Positions 1 to 8,682 are shown, numbered from the stretch's first letter. The stretch: DNA of 64,000 bases from Mesorhizobium terrae (GCF_008727715.1 NZ_CP044218.1:2046001-2110000), one strand, 5' to 3'. Made by a program: numbers and translations. Notes: generated by a model from the letters alone, not told the origin.

Positions 1-108
1 AGCTGCCTGGACGCATTGAGAATTGCCGAGGCAAGATTGTTTGCCATTCATTTAACCCGGTATGTGCTAAGGGAGGACCGGGTTTGTGGTCTTCTCGAGG
101 GGGAAGTC

Positions 109-1269
109 GTGCGTTTTCTGAAGTCGCTCTATGAGCGCAGCGGCCTCATTCTTTGCGCGCTCGCTATTGCGACGGTGCTGGTTTTGTGTGCGCTGAAGCC
201 GCAGGTTCGCTCAGTTCTTGTCGCTTACGATTTTGGATCGCAGATGTTCTTTGAACATCAGCCTCTCTACGATTTGAAACGAGCCATGGGGTATCTCTAT
301 GCCCCGGCCTTTGCTGCCCTCTACCTGCCGTTTTACGAACTTGGTCCAACTGTTGGTGGCCTGCTCTGGCGTGTGCTTGGCGTTGGCTTGTTGACGGCAG
401 CTGTCTTTACGCAGGCAAAAAAGCTCGACCCGGAAAAGGACGGCTGGATTGTCTCGCTCGGCTTGTTCCTGGCTCTGCCGCTTTCCCTGGGAGCTGTTCG
501 CAACGGGCAATCGACAATTCTGCTCACTGCTGCCTGCTGGTTTCTAACCATGTCGGCGCTGGACAACAAACGATGGCAGACGCTGCTTTGGTCATTCGCC
601 GCGCTAACCGCCAAACCAACCGCGATTGTCGTCATCCTCCTTATCGCCGCACTGAGACCGCGCCTTATTCCGTGGATTGTTGGTGCGGTCGCGTTGATGC
701 TCGCAGTACCCTATGCCTTCGCGCCTGCAGAGTACGTCAATGCTCAGCATCTGGAGTTCTTCCAGCTCCTCACTTCGATGAGTTCCAACAGCGCGCGGGA
801 GGCGTTCGAGGCCGCCGATTTTACGGGGATATTGGCTGCTGCCGGCATTTCGATCACCGGTCCGGCCGCAATGATAGTCAGGCTATCGGTGGCGGCGATT
901 GTGCTTGGCGCCGTATTTCGACTTGACCGCGAAAATGAACCGTTGCACCGCTTTGTGATCTTCCTGATCGCAGCCTACTACATGACGGTTTTCAACCCGC
1001 GCGTTGAGTCCAACACATATGTGATGGTGGCTGTTCCGCTGGGCCTTGCGGTTGCCTATCTCAAAACCCGCGAGCCAACGTCATATGTCCCCACTGCCCT
1101 CGGCTCGATGCTGTTCCTCTGCGGGTGGACCGGAATTGACGCAGACCTGCATGCGGCGCTGAACCCATGGTTCAAACCCATGATGGTCACCCTCATTTCC
1201 GTACCATTGCTATTTTGCCTTTTGCAGAAAGTCGCGACGCTCAAATTGTCCATTGGAAAGCGTATTTAG
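109..1269 (+). CDS. GT87-like (DUF2029) polytopic membrane glycosyltransferase
   Basis: The 386-residue protein is almost entirely hydrophobic, with about ten membrane segments. After the first segment comes a short acidic/aromatic stretch (YDFGSQMFF, then LYD), as in the GT87/DUF2029 family of polyprenyl-phosphate-sugar-dependent mannosyltransferases, where an Asp in the first external loop is catalytic. I chose the GTG at 109 because a purine-rich gaggggga lies just upstream; a TTG at 16 is also in frame but has no comparable site. The protein probably adds a hexose to a lipid or envelope glycan on the outer side of the membrane; acceptor and donor cannot be read. No partner gene is visible, as the window begins just upstream. 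Family moderately sure, substrate unknown. Confidence 0.65.
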   Translation: MRFLKSLYERSGLILCALAIATVLVLCALKPQVRSVLVAYDFGSQMFFEHQPLYDLKRAMGYLYAPAFAALYLPFYELGPTVGGLLWRVLGVGLLTAAVFTQAKKLDPEKDGWIVSLGLFLALPLSLGAVRNGQSTILLTAACWFLTMSALDNKRWQTLLWSFAALTAKPTAIVVILLIAALRPRLIPWIVGAVALMLAVPYAFAPAEYVNAQHLEFFQLLTSMSSNSAREAFEAADFTGILAAAGISITGPAAMIVRLSVAAIVLGAVFRLDRENEPLHRFVIFLIAAYYMTVFNPRVESNTYVMVAVPLGLAVAYLKTREPTSYVPTALGSMLFLCGWTGIDADLHAALNPWFKPMMVTLISVPLLFCLLQKVATLKLSIGKRI

Positions 1270-1441
1270 ACGGGGATGGGAGGGAGGCCCGGAAGCCTCC
1301 CCTCACTCCCGATTTCATTGATCTCGCTATGCGAGCCAGTCACGGTTAACTTTGCGGCCCATCAGGCCGTTATGATCGTGAAGCCAGGCCCGACTGACGC
1401 CAAGGCCCGCATGCTGGCCTCGCTCGCTATTCGTCGCGAAT

Positions 1442-1491
1442 AGTTTTTTGCTTCATGCTCGTTCGTGTTGGTGCGAGCGAGTCAAAAAACT
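1442..1491. other. Imperfect long hairpin / cruciform in an intergenic region
   Basis: Arms agttttttg (1442-1450) and caaaaaact (1483-1491) are exact reverse complements. Inside them ctcgttcgt and gcgagcgag pair at 7 of 9 positions. It lies between the glycosyltransferase and the psiF-like gene and could terminate transcription in either direction or be part of a small RNA. The rest of the 1270-1557 interval shows only a short GC hairpin at 1282-1301 and the psiF terminator. Confidence 0.35.
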
Positions 1492-1511
1492 TCGGAATGT
1501 TAGTCGAAATG

Positions 1512-1533
1512 AAAACCCCCGCTGACGCGGGGG
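1512..1533 (-). terminator. Rho-independent terminator of the psiF-like gene
   Basis: On the minus strand a 7-bp stem of pure G/C (cccccgc / gcggggg) with a four-base loop is followed by tttt. It lies about 25 bases past the stop codon of the psiF-like gene and is oriented to stop it. Confidence 0.75.
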
Positions 1534-1557
1534 CTATCGGATCGAACCATGTTCAGC

Positions 1558-1854
1558 TTACTTTGGCGCCTTGCCACCATTCTTCTTGCATTCCGCCCGG
1601 AATTTCTCGCGGTCCTTGCCGTGAAGGCCCTTGGCGTCGGCGAGTACCGAGCACTGCTTGGAAATGGCCGTCTTCTCCGGAGACTTCGTCGGGGTCGTCT
1701 TCTTGACGGTCGTGCTCGCTGCGGCGGGAGCCGTTGCCGTGCTTGCTGCGGCGGGAGCGGTTGTCGTGCTTGCTGCGGGCTTGCTCGCTGCAAACGCGGC
1801 AGTCGAGAGGAAGCCGGCGAAAACGACAGAGGCAACAAATGTCACGGTCTTCAT
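1558..1854 (-). CDS. PsiF-like small secreted protein
   Basis: This 98-residue protein has a signal peptide (residues 1 to about 23, ending AAFAA), then an Ala/Thr/Pro-rich linker with a repeated APAAAST unit (residues 33-48), then a lysine-rich C-terminal PsiF-type repeat with two cysteines (ISKQCSVLADAKGLHG and KFRAECKKNGG, residues 64-94). PsiF was named as a phosphate-starvation-inducible protein in E. coli; its biochemical role is unknown. ATG at 1854 is preceded by aaagga at good spacing. The gene stands alone with its own terminator. No Pho box is evident upstream. The internal near-exact repeat in the linker is low-complexity and probably varies in length between strains. Confidence 0.8.
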   Translation of the reverse strand: MKTVTFVASVVFAGFLSTAAFAASKPAASTTTAPAAASTATAPAAASTTVKKTTPTKSPEKTAISKQCSVLADAKGLHGKDREKFRAECKKNGGKAPK

Positions 1855-2218
1855 GGAAATTCCTTTGATTTGAGGACTAGGCCACAAACGTTGTGACACG
1901 AGCTCATTTCTCCAGTTTTTCCAGCGTGTAGAATTTTGTTTCTGAATTGTACGCAAGCAAGCCGAGATCTGATTGGCCCGACCGGAGGTGCTAAAGCTCA
2001 AACGAAAACCCCAGCCGGAGCCGGGGCTATGCTTTTCTGCGCAATACGCCAAGATTTTTCCGCGATCACAACGCGCGAAAAAATATCCGCCGGCCAGAAT
2101 TCTCAGAAGCGTCATCGCGAGCGGACGATTCCTCATTCTGAGCGAATGCGAAAATTCATCTGCCGCTTTGAGCGCGGTCCAAAAGATCAAGGGGAATCAA
2201 AGTCAAATTATCCGCCGT
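1855..2218. other. Intergenic region without a supported gene
   Basis: The short open frames here lack ribosome sites and alphaproteobacterial codon bias. The left part should hold the promoter of the psiF-like gene. The right part contains the hairpin at 2005-2026 downstream of the minus-strand tRNA. I see nothing else. Confidence 0.5.
2005..2026 (-). terminator. Possible terminator downstream of tRNA-Ala
   Basis: Read on the minus strand, a GC hairpin (gccccggc...gctgggg, one A-C mismatch) is followed by tttt. It lies about 190 bases beyond the 3' end of the tRNA in the same direction, so it may end the tRNA transcript. Distance makes this uncertain. Confidence 0.45.
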
Positions 2219-2294
<76 letters not shown>

Positions 2295-2544
2295 GTCCAG
2301 CGGATGGCGCATTTATGAGGCGAGGCGCTTCACTGTCAAGCGAGCTTTTGGATGGCGGAGCCGGTCCAGCCGGCGTTGCCAGTTTGCGAACGCCAGATGC
2401 TCCGGCGTTGGTTCATTCCGGTCCTGTCATTCCGACCCCGAGCCGAATAAGCCTCCGTCTGATGTCGGGTTTCGCTCTCGGTTCGCCCGGCTCTTGCCGC
2501 ATCCGCGTGTAATGGCTACATGTCGGCAACACTCGGAGACCTGC

Positions 2545-2835
2545 ATGACCGCCCTCATTCAAACCGTCATTCTGGCGCTTGACCTCTATTGGTGGATCAT
2601 CATCGCCTCGGCCATCTTCTCGTGGCTTTACGCGTTCAACGTCGTCAACCCGCGCAATCAGTTCGTTGGCACTATCGGCAACGCGCTTTACCGGCTGACG
2701 GAACCGGCGCTGCGGCCCATCCGCCGCGTTATGCCCGATCTCGGCGGCATCGACATTTCGCCGATCATCCTGCTTTTGATCCTGTTCTTCCTGCGCCAAT
2801 TCATTCTCACCACCATCTATCCCGCGCTCGTCTGA
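2545..2835 (+). CDS. YggT family integral membrane protein
   Basis: The 96-residue protein has two hydrophobic segments (about 5-29 and 72-92) joined by a loop with the typical YggT pattern: [10 protein letters not shown] followed by [17 protein letters not shown] and a DISPI motif before the second membrane helix. YggT proteins act in the inner membrane and have been linked to osmotic or ion stress and cell-shape phenotypes, but the mechanism is not settled. The ATG at 2545 starts the conserved region; an in-frame TTG upstream adds unconserved residues. The stop lies 8 bases before the DUF167 gene, the usual yggT-yggU arrangement, so the two are probably co-transcribed. Confidence 0.88.
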   Translation: MTALIQTVILALDLYWWIIIASAIFSWLYAFNVVNPRNQFVGTIGNALYRLTEPALRPIRRVMPDLGGIDISPIILLLILFFLRQFILTTIYPALV

Positions 2836-2843
2836 GCGCTGCG

Positions 2844-3158
2844 ATGGCGGAGCCCTTCCGGCGGCGCGCCGACGGCATCGATCTCATCGTGCGGCTGACG
2901 CCGAAATCGGCGGCGGATGCGCTGGAAGGCGTGGAAATGGCGGCGGACGGTCGTTGCCATGTCAAGGCGCGCGTACGCGCCGTGCCGGAAAAGGGCGCGG
3001 CCAACAGTGCCCTGGAGAAGCTCGTGGCCAAGGCTCTCGGCGTTCCGTCGTCGTCGGTGACGGTCGTCGCCGGCGGCACCGCTCGACTGAAGACGCTGCG
3101 CATAACAGGCGATCCGGCTGAACTCGCACGGCGTGCGTCGGACCTCGGCGCGCCATAG
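2844..3158 (+). CDS. DUF167 (YggU/UPF0235) family protein
   Basis: This 104-residue protein matches the compact DUF167 fold: an N-terminal strand IDLIVRLTPKSAADALEG, a central VKARVRAVPEKGAANSALEKLVAKALGVP and a C-terminal SVTVVAGGTARLKTLRI. The VPEKGAAN motif is the family hallmark. No enzymatic activity has been assigned to the family. Its position 8 bases behind yggT repeats a linkage seen in many bacteria and suggests a joint role at the membrane. It is probably translated from the yggT mRNA. Length is normal. Confidence 0.88.
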   Translation: MAEPFRRRADGIDLIVRLTPKSAADALEGVEMAADGRCHVKARVRAVPEKGAANSALEKLVAKALGVPSSSVTVVAGGTARLKTLRITGDPAELARRASDLGAP

Positions 3159-3210
3159 TCGCTGGCGGCGTTTGGCGTTATTGTCCGCAATCCATTAGCC
3201 GGAGGCCGTC

Positions 3211-3804
3211 ATGCGGATTGTTTTTGCGATGCTTGTCCTTGCCGGTTTCTGCAGCTGTGCCTCGGCGGGGCAGGTCACCAGCGTCTATACCGACCTCGTT
3301 CCTGAAAAGGATTGCCTGACCTACGCACAGGCCGGCGAGAATGACGGCGATTGGGCCGATCTCTCCTGCTCGGGTTATCTCGGCTACCCGGTCCTGCTTT
3401 CATACGGTGATGCGCGCGAATCCGTCTTCTTCGGTTTTCCTCCTGAAGACATGACCTCTACCTGGGAGAGTTTCGCCGGTTTCAACAGCTCCGGATCGAA
3501 GGTGGAATGGCGGGTCGAAACGACCGGCAATGTTTCCATCCCCTTCGCCGCCATCCATCGCCGTTCGGTCAATACCAGCGGCGAGGATGCTGCCAAGCAG
3601 GTGGATGTGCTGGTGGTGGCCAAGGTGGCCCAGATAGAGGGGCGCGAAGGCTGTACCGTCGGCCTGGTGCTGGCGACAGGCAATGCCGGCGCCAATGACG
3701 ACGCCCGCAAGATTGCCGACGAAAAGGCGCGCGCTTTCGTGTGCGGGAAAGACAAGCGCATCGCGATCGGAGAGGTGCCGCCGTTCGGGCGGGTGGACAA
3801 TTGA
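3211..3804 (+). CDS. Secreted protein of unknown function
   Basis: I do not recognise this 197-residue protein. It has a clear signal peptide (residues 1 to about 19, ending CASA), so the mature form is probably periplasmic, starting near GQVTSVYTDL. The mature part has several cysteines (in KDCLTYA, LSCSGYLG, GCTVGL and FVCGKD) that could form disulfides. There is no lipobox and no further membrane helix. Codon use matches the neighbours, and a good purine-rich site (ccggagg) precedes the ATG, so the gene is convincing. It lies after yggT-DUF167 on the same strand and converges on ppa. Confidence 0.75.
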   Translation: MRIVFAMLVLAGFCSCASAGQVTSVYTDLVPEKDCLTYAQAGENDGDWADLSCSGYLGYPVLLSYGDARESVFFGFPPEDMTSTWESFAGFNSSGSKVEWRVETTGNVSIPFAAIHRRSVNTSGEDAAKQVDVLVVAKVAQIEGREGCTVGLVLATGNAGANDDARKIADEKARAFVCGKDKRIAIGEVPPFGRVDN

Positions 3805-3806
3805 AA

Positions 3807-3831
3807 ACGGGCGGCCGCAACGACCGCCCGT
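3807..3831. terminator. Bidirectional terminator between the secreted orphan and ppa
   Basis: Perfect 8-bp stem acgggcgg / ccgcccgt with a nine-base loop lies between two convergent stops. On the minus strand it is followed by tttt, so it mainly serves ppa; on the plus strand only a weak cttt follows. Confidence 0.75.
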
Positions 3832-3855
3832 GATCTTTCCGCTTAGTCGGACTTG

Positions 3856-4395
3856 TTAGCCAGCCTTGTGCGTCTTGGCGCGTTCAATCGCCTCGACGAT
3901 CATCTTCTTGGCATAGGCTGAGTCGTGCCAGCCGCCGATCTTCACCCATTTGCCGGGCTCGAGATCCTTGTAGTGTTCGAAGAAGTGCTCGATCTGCTTG
4001 AGCGTGATCTCAGGCAGGTCCGTGTGGTTGAAGACGTTTTCGTAGCGCTTGGTAATGTGCGGCGACGGCACCGCGATCACCTTCTCGTCCTGGCCGGCAT
4101 TGTCTTCCATGATCAGGACGCCGATCGGGCGCACATTGATGACGCAGCCCGGCACCAGTTCGCGCGTGTTGCAGACCAGCACGTCGATCGGGTCACCGTC
4201 GCCCGACAGGGTGTGCGGCACGAAGCCGTAATTGCCGGGATAGCGCATCGGCGTATACAGGAAGCGGTCGACGAACAGCGTGCCGGCTTCCTTGTCCATT
4301 TCGTATTTGATCGGCTCGCCGCCGACCGCCACTTCGATGATGACGTTGACGTCTTCCGGCGGGTTCTTGCCGATCGATATGGCTTCGATGCGCAT
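3856..4395 (-). CDS. ppa: Inorganic pyrophosphatase
   Basis: The 179-residue protein is a family I soluble pyrophosphatase, which hydrolyses PPi to two phosphates in the cytoplasm and drives biosynthetic reactions forward. The metal-binding signature D66-G-D-P-I-D71 is present, with upstream [24 protein letters not shown] and downstream KVIAVP. The C-terminal [19 protein letters not shown] is also typical. The length equals that of E. coli Ppa-type enzymes. ATG at 4395 is preceded by aagagagg at good spacing. It stands as a single gene with a terminator at 3807-3831. Nothing unusual. Confidence 0.97.
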   Translation of the reverse strand: MRIEAISIGKNPPEDVNVIIEVAVGGEPIKYEMDKEAGTLFVDRFLYTPMRYPGNYGFVPHTLSGDGDPIDVLVCNTRELVPGCVINVRPIGVLIMEDNAGQDEKVIAVPSPHITKRYENVFNHTDLPEITLKQIEHFFEHYKDLEPGKWVKIGGWHDSAYAKKMIVEAIERAKTHKAG

Positions 4396-4602
4396 GGGCT
4401 ATCCTCTCTTTGGCGCATGAGCCCGAAAGCCGAAGCGGTTCCGGGCTGCGACACGCAGAATGAAACGGCTTGCGACGTCTGTCACGCACCTCGAAGGCAC
4501 GGGTCGCCGCAATCGCGCGCACCGATAGCGGGCGAAGCGGTTTTGTGCAATGCGGGAATGACGGGAGAAGAAGTCGAAGCCGCGGTTTGCGGGCCCCGCA
4601 TC

Positions 4603-5109
4603 TCAATCCCAGACGAAAGCGACCTTCTTCAGCGCCTTCTGCTCGAACACTTCGACGCCCTCGGCGACGTCGCGTCCGCCTTCGCCGGCGTAAAAGGCCA
4701 GCGCGTTCTGGTTGTCTTCCAGTGCCCATACGACCATGCCCTTGAGGCCGTGGTCGGCAAGCTTGCGGCGGGCGGCGGAAAACAGCCGCCGGCCGATGCC
4801 GATGCCCTGATATTCAGGCCGCAGGTAGAGCTCGTAGATTTCGCCCTGCTGATGCAGTTCGCGGGCGCGGTTGCGGCCGACCGTCGCGTAGCCGGCGATA
4901 ACGCCGCCGATCTCGACCACCAGAACGGTCGCGGCGCGGCGAATCGCGTTCGCCCACCAGTCTGTGCCGCGGCGGTTGATCATGCCCGTCAGCGTCTTGT
5001 GCGGGATGATGCCGCTATAGGCACCGCGCCACGCTTCGAGATGCACATCGGCTATCGCCGCTGCGTCTTGCGGCTCGGCCCTGCGGATGTCGATGGTCAA
5101 CGTGTTCAT
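4603..5109 (-). CDS. GNAT family N-acetyltransferase
   Basis: The 168-residue protein carries a full GNAT fold: IRRAEPQDAAAIADVHLEAW at the start, the beta4/acetyl-CoA motif A IYELYLRPEYQGIGIGRRL (residues about 92-110, Q-x-x-G-x-G) and motif B with VVWALEDNQNALAFYAGEGG near residue 130. It would transfer an acetyl group from acetyl-CoA to an amine; the substrate is unknown. The 207-base gap to ppa and a short gap to the TPM genes suggest it is its own unit. Sequence and length are ordinary for the family. Confidence 0.85.
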   Translation of the reverse strand: MNTLTIDIRRAEPQDAAAIADVHLEAWRGAYSGIIPHKTLTGMINRRGTDWWANAIRRAATVLVVEIGGVIAGYATVGRNRARELHQQGEIYELYLRPEYQGIGIGRRLFSAARRKLADHGLKGMVVWALEDNQNALAFYAGEGGRDVAEGVEVFEQKALKKVAFVWD

Positions 5110-5205
5110 GATTTGTTAACCATAGACCGAGGCGCAAGGCTTGCAAAGACTCCTTGCTGCTTTCGCACATACGAAAGCTTCGTCGGCCGATATGGGTAGG
5201 GTCGG

Positions 5206-5844
5206 TTAGATTTCGACGAGGTGGTCGTCGAGCTCGTTGACGTCGTCCGGCGTGACCGGGAAATGCTCGGCCAGCACGGCGCCGACCACGCCGGTCGCGT
5301 GAACGAACCCGTCGGCGAGGCGGTCGTCGCCGGCATGCGCGGTCAGGTCACGCACGACACCGTCCCACACGTGCTGCCCGACACGGGCGTCGATGCCGCT
5401 GTCGGCCACCACTTCCGCGTAGCGTTCGGCGATCGAGACGAAGATCAGAACGCCGGTGCGGGTGGCGGTGCGATGGACGTTGCGTGCCAGGAACTGCTTC
5501 ACAGCATTGGCATGGGCCGCCTTGTAGCGCTGCCGGCGTGGCACGAAATGGATGCGCAGGCGTGGCGCCAGCCACAAAACGATGGACAGGCTGATCGCCG
5601 CCACCGCCTGCGCGATGAGGAAATGCGGCAGGCGTATGCTGACCCACAAGGCTTCGAGAACATAGGCGAAGGCGATGCTGACGGCGAACAGGGCCAGCGT
5701 GGCGGTGAAGGCCGCCTGGAAGAAATAGCCCTCGCTCGAGCGCGCCACGACGCAGTAGATTTCGCCGCCGGTCTTCGTCTCGGCGTCGCGGATCGCATCG
5801 GCGATGCGTTCATGGTCGGCATGGGTGAGCGGTCGTGTCGCCAT
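5206..5844 (-). CDS. TPM domain protein, second of the pair (membrane-anchored)
   Basis: This 212-residue protein begins with MATRPLTHADHERIADAIRDAE, followed by TGGEIYCVVARSS, the start of a TPM_phosphatase (YgcG) type domain. Two hydrophobic segments (about 40-65 and 75-95) interrupt it, and the second half (LARNVHRTATRTGVLIFVSIAERYAEVVADSGI) resumes the TPM fold. The catalytic role of TPM domains in bacteria is unclear. It is the last gene of the lemA operon. The ATG at 5844 sits 2 bases from the preceding stop with ggggag upstream; frames extended further upstream run into the glycine-rich coding tail of the neighbour, so I rejected them. Confidence 0.85.
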   Translation of the reverse strand: MATRPLTHADHERIADAIRDAETKTGGEIYCVVARSSEGYFFQAAFTATLALFAVSIAFAYVLEALWVSIRLPHFLIAQAVAAISLSIVLWLAPRLRIHFVPRRQRYKAAHANAVKQFLARNVHRTATRTGVLIFVSIAERYAEVVADSGIDARVGQHVWDGVVRDLTAHAGDDRLADGFVHATGVVGAVLAEHFPVTPDDVNELDDHLVEI

Positions 5845-5846
5845 GG

Positions 5847-6725
5847 TCACCAGCTCCCCGAAGAACCGCCGCCGCCGGATGAGCCGCCGCCGCCCGAAAA
5901 CCCGCCACCACCCGACGACCAGCCCCCACCACCACCGCCACCGGAGGACCAACCGCCGCCGCCACCGCCGCCGGATGACGACCTGTTGGTGTCGAAGGTC
6001 ATGCCCAGCCAGCGATAGCGGCCGGGGCCGATCTTGGTGCCGAAGATCGGCGGCAGGATCGCCATGGCGAAGCCGCCGAAGAACAGTACCACCCAGATGG
6101 TGACGAATAGGAAGAAGATGATCTGATCGGGATCGATGCCGTCGAGGGTGGATTGCTGGTGGCGTTTGCCGCGCGCTTCCAGTTCCTCCGGGTTGCCCTC
6201 CAGAACCATGATCATGTCGTCGACAGCCTTCGAGATGCCGCCCGAGAAATCGCCGGCGCGGAAGGCCGGAACCATGTCGTTCTCGATGATCAGCTTGGTG
6301 TGCAGGTCGGTCAGCGTGCCTTCGAGCCCATAGCCGACTTCGATGCGCATCTTGCGGTCATTCTTGGCGACGAGCAGCAGTGCGCCATTGTTGTCGCTGG
6401 CCTGGCCGAGTTTCCAGGTCCTGAAAAGCCGGTTGGCGTAGGGTTCGATTTCTTCGCCGCCGAGGCTGTCGACGGTGACGACGACGATCTGGTCGGAGCC
6501 CTTCTTCTCGAAATCCGCCAGTTTCTGGGTCAGCGCTGCCTTCGTCGCCGCATCGATCATGCCGGCATTGTCGACAACGCGCCCCGTCAGCGCCGGCAGG
6601 TCATCGGCGAAAGCTCCGAAGGCGAGGAACAAGCCCAGGATGGCGGCAACAACCGCGGTCAACGCGACGCGATACCGGGTCCGGAACGGCACCGGCTGGC
6701 GGCTGGAGGTCATGATCGAGGGCAC
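5847..6725 (-). CDS. TPM domain protein with glycine-rich tail (YgcG family)
   Basis: A 292-residue membrane protein. It has an N-terminal signal or anchor (about 18-41), an extracytoplasmic TPM domain (about 43-190, with LTGRVVDNAGMID, DQIVVVTVDSLGG, NNGALLLVAKNDRKMRIEVGYGLEG), a second membrane helix near 210-232 and a low-complexity Gly/Ser/Trp tail ending SSGSW. This matches YgcG-like proteins that occur with LemA. The start is either GTG at 6725 or ATG at 6713; neither has a strong ribosome site. It lies between lemA and the second TPM gene, with short gaps, so the three act together in the envelope, function unknown. Confidence 0.85.
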   Translation of the reverse strand: MPSIMTSSRQPVPFRTRYRVALTAVVAAILGLFLAFGAFADDLPALTGRVVDNAGMIDAATKAALTQKLADFEKKGSDQIVVVTVDSLGGEEIEPYANRLFRTWKLGQASDNNGALLLVAKNDRKMRIEVGYGLEGTLTDLHTKLIIENDMVPAFRAGDFSGGISKAVDDMIMVLEGNPEELEARGKRHQQSTLDGIDPDQIIFFLFVTIWVVLFFGGFAMAILPPIFGTKIGPGRYRWLGMTFDTNRSSSGGGGGGGWSSGGGGGGGWSSGGGGFSGGGGSSGGGGSSGSW

Positions 6726-6755
6726 GGCGCGGCCGATCCTGGATGAGGGCGGCGC

Positions 6756-7388
6756 CTAGCCGCCCTGCTTGGTGCCGAAGTCCACCTTCGGCGTCTGCAT
6801 CTTGTCGTCGCTGATGGTGAAGTTCTGGAACGGCTCGTTGCCGCGGAACCAGAAGGTGGCCCACAGAACCGAAGGGAAGGTCTTCAGCGTCAGATTGTAG
6901 TCCTTGACCGCCTGGATGTAGTCGCGGCGGGCGACGGCGATGCGGTTTTCCGTGCCTTCGAGCTGGGCCTGCAGGGCGATGAAGTTCTGATTGGCCTTCA
7001 GGTCGGGATAGTTTTCGGTGATGGCAAGCAGGCGCGACAGCGCGCTGGTCAGGCCCGACTGGCTGTCCTGGAATTTCTTGAAGGCTTCCGGGTCCTTCAG
7101 CGTTTCCGGCGTCACCGTCACTTGCGTGGCCTTGGAGCGCGCCTCGACGACGGCGTCGAGCGTGTCCTTCTCATGCGCGGCATAACCCTTGACCGTCTCG
7201 ACCAGATTGGGGATCAGGTCGGCGCGGCGCTGATACTGGTTCAGCACCTCGCTCCAGGCGGCCTTGGCATTTTCTTCCGCCGTCGGGATGGTGTTGTAGC
7301 CACAGGCGGACAGGAAGGGCAGCAGAACCGCCATCAAAAGGAAGGCGGGAAGGCTGCGGGGAAGGGTGGACAGGCGCTGGGCGTGCAT
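6756..7388 (-). CDS. lemA: LemA family lipoprotein
   Basis: The 210-residue protein has a signal sequence with a lipobox (PFLSAC, Cys29), so it is probably lipid-anchored rather than a simple membrane protein. The conserved LemA body follows: NTIPTAEENAKAAWSEVLNQYQRRADLIPNLV, a coiled helical core, and ENYPDLKANQNFIALQAQLEGTENRIAVARRDY with NLTLKTFPS near the C terminus. LemA proteins form helical bundles of unknown biochemical role, usually encoded with TPM or HtpX-type genes. ATG at 7388 has gaggga upstream. First gene of the lemA-TPM-TPM operon. Confidence 0.92.
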   Translation of the reverse strand: MHAQRLSTLPRSLPAFLLMAVLLPFLSACGYNTIPTAEENAKAAWSEVLNQYQRRADLIPNLVETVKGYAAHEKDTLDAVVEARSKATQVTVTPETLKDPEAFKKFQDSQSGLTSALSRLLAITENYPDLKANQNFIALQAQLEGTENRIAVARRDYIQAVKDYNLTLKTFPSVLWATFWFRGNEPFQNFTISDDKMQTPKVDFGTKQGG

Positions 7389-7559
7389 GAGCGGTCCCTC
7401 ATTGGCTCGAATAGTCAAGCAATACCATAAAGATCGGCCAAGAAAACGCCTCTTGGTCGATGTGGCGCCACTGAAGTCCGTTGGCTTAGCCCAGCCGTGA
7501 AGGAGGCCCTGTAACCGGCGCACGGATCGGTCTAGAATCGTCTCAAACGAGGGATCGAC

Positions 7560-7790
7560 ATGGCAGGGACTGCCGACAGGGACAGCGAGCATGAATCGCG
7601 CCGCATCCTCGACCGCATCGCGCGCGAGACGGAGCCGGGCGGCCTGCCTTCCGATCGGCACTCCGGTGAGCGCCCCGATGTCGATGACCCGATCGAATAT
7701 TGGGGCACACGCATCGGCCGCACGCTTGGGCTCATCCTGGCTGTCGCCATGATGATCGCCGTCGTCTATTACCTGGCCCGCCACATATAG
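7560..7790 (+). CDS. Small single-pass membrane protein
   Basis: The 76-residue protein has a charged N-terminal half (many D, E, R) and one C-terminal membrane helix (about 53-73, LGLILAVAMMIAVVYYLAR). It is thus a tail-anchored type with the polar domain probably in the cytoplasm. No family recognised. Divergent from lemA and only 7 bases upstream of pdxY on the same strand, so it may share the pdxY mRNA. Codon use fits a real gene, but the evidence is limited. Confidence 0.6.
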   Translation: MAGTADRDSEHESRRILDRIARETEPGGLPSDRHSGERPDVDDPIEYWGTRIGRTLGLILAVAMMIAVVYYLARHI

Positions 7791-7797
7791 GATCAGC

Positions 7798-8682
7798 ATG
7801 AACACCAATCAGGCCGAGGCGCCCCGCGCCGTCATCGTCGTGTCCAGCCATGTCGCGCGCGGCTCGGTGGGCAATCGCGCCGCCGTCTTTGCGCTGGAAA
7901 CTCTTGGCTTTCCGGTTTGGGCCGTGCCTACGGTGATCCTGCCCTGGCATCCCGGTCATGGCCGCGCCACAAGGATCGTTCCGCCTGCGGAACAGTTCGC
8001 GGCACTGATGGCCGATCTGGCGCGCGCGCCATGGCTCGGCGAGGTCGGCGCGGTGCTGTCGGGCTATCTGGGCGAGGCGAGCCAGGCCGATGCCGTGGCC
8101 GAGCTGGTCGGTGCGGTCAAGGCCAGGAACCCGTCGGCGCTTTATGTCTGCGACCCGGTGATGGGCGATTCCGGCGGGCTCTATGTGCCGGAGGCCACGG
8201 CTGCAGCCTTGCGCGACCGGCTGATGCCGCTGGCCGACATCGCCACGCCCAATCGCTTTGAGCTGGCTTGGATGGCCGGCGCCGAACTGCCCGACCTCAA
8301 ATCGACCGTGGCCGCGGCACTGCACGCGGGACCGGCGACCATGCTGGTGACGTCGGCGCCGGCGATGATGGCCGGCAGCACCGGCAATCTGCTGCTCGAC
8401 GCCAGTCAGGTACTGCTGGCCGAGCATCGGCTGATCGACCGGCCGCCCAATGGCCTCGGCGATTTGACCGGCGCCATCTATCTGGCGCGCACGCTCGCCG
8501 GCCAGCCGCCGGCCAAGGCGTTGCAGTCGACCACCGCCGCTGTCTACGAGATCCTGGCGCGCACCGCCAAGCGTGGTGGCGACGAATTGCAACTCGAAAC
8601 CGATGCGCAGAGCCTGTCGCATCCGATGGCCATGGTGCAGATGCGCCACCTGACCCATCCGGGGCGGGATCGCCGCGCGTGA
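7798..8682 (+). CDS. pdxY: Pyridoxal kinase
   Basis: A 294-residue ribokinase-fold kinase of the PdxY/PdxK group, which phosphorylates pyridoxal with ATP to make pyridoxal 5'-phosphate in the salvage pathway. The N-terminal VVSSHVARGSVGNRAAVFALETLG is the family signature, CDPVMGDSGGLYVP is the phosphate/Mg region, and the C-terminal anion-hole motif is NGLGDLTGA, where the Asp is the catalytic base. The usual motif is GTGD; here it is GLGD, a mild departure. The stop codon overlaps the GTG start of the DUF429 gene, so both are translationally coupled. Confidence 0.9.
   Translation: MNTNQAEAPRAVIVVSSHVARGSVGNRAAVFALETLGFPVWAVPTVILPWHPGHGRATRIVPPAEQFAALMADLARAPWLGEVGAVLSGYLGEASQADAVAELVGAVKARNPSALYVCDPVMGDSGGLYVPEATAAALRDRLMPLADIATPNRFELAWMAGAELPDLKSTVAAALHAGPATMLVTSAPAMMAGSTGNLLLDASQVLLAEHRLIDRPPNGLGDLTGAIYLARTLAGQPPAKALQSTTAAVYEILARTAKRGGDELQLETDAQSLSHPMAMVQMRHLTHPGRDRRA

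Noticed and set aside
1282..1301. GC hairpin after the glycosyltransferase as a terminator
   Set aside because: The stem gggaggc/gcctccc is real, but no T-run follows on either strand, so I did not list it as a terminator.
2843..3157. Minus-strand frames over the DUF167 gene
   Set aside because: They lack ribosome sites and motifs; the plus-strand frame has the DUF167 signature.
5804..6103. Proline/histidine-rich frame and apparent trinucleotide repeat
   Set aside because: It is the complement of the glycine-rich tail of the TPM protein, so the repeat is explained by coding sequence.
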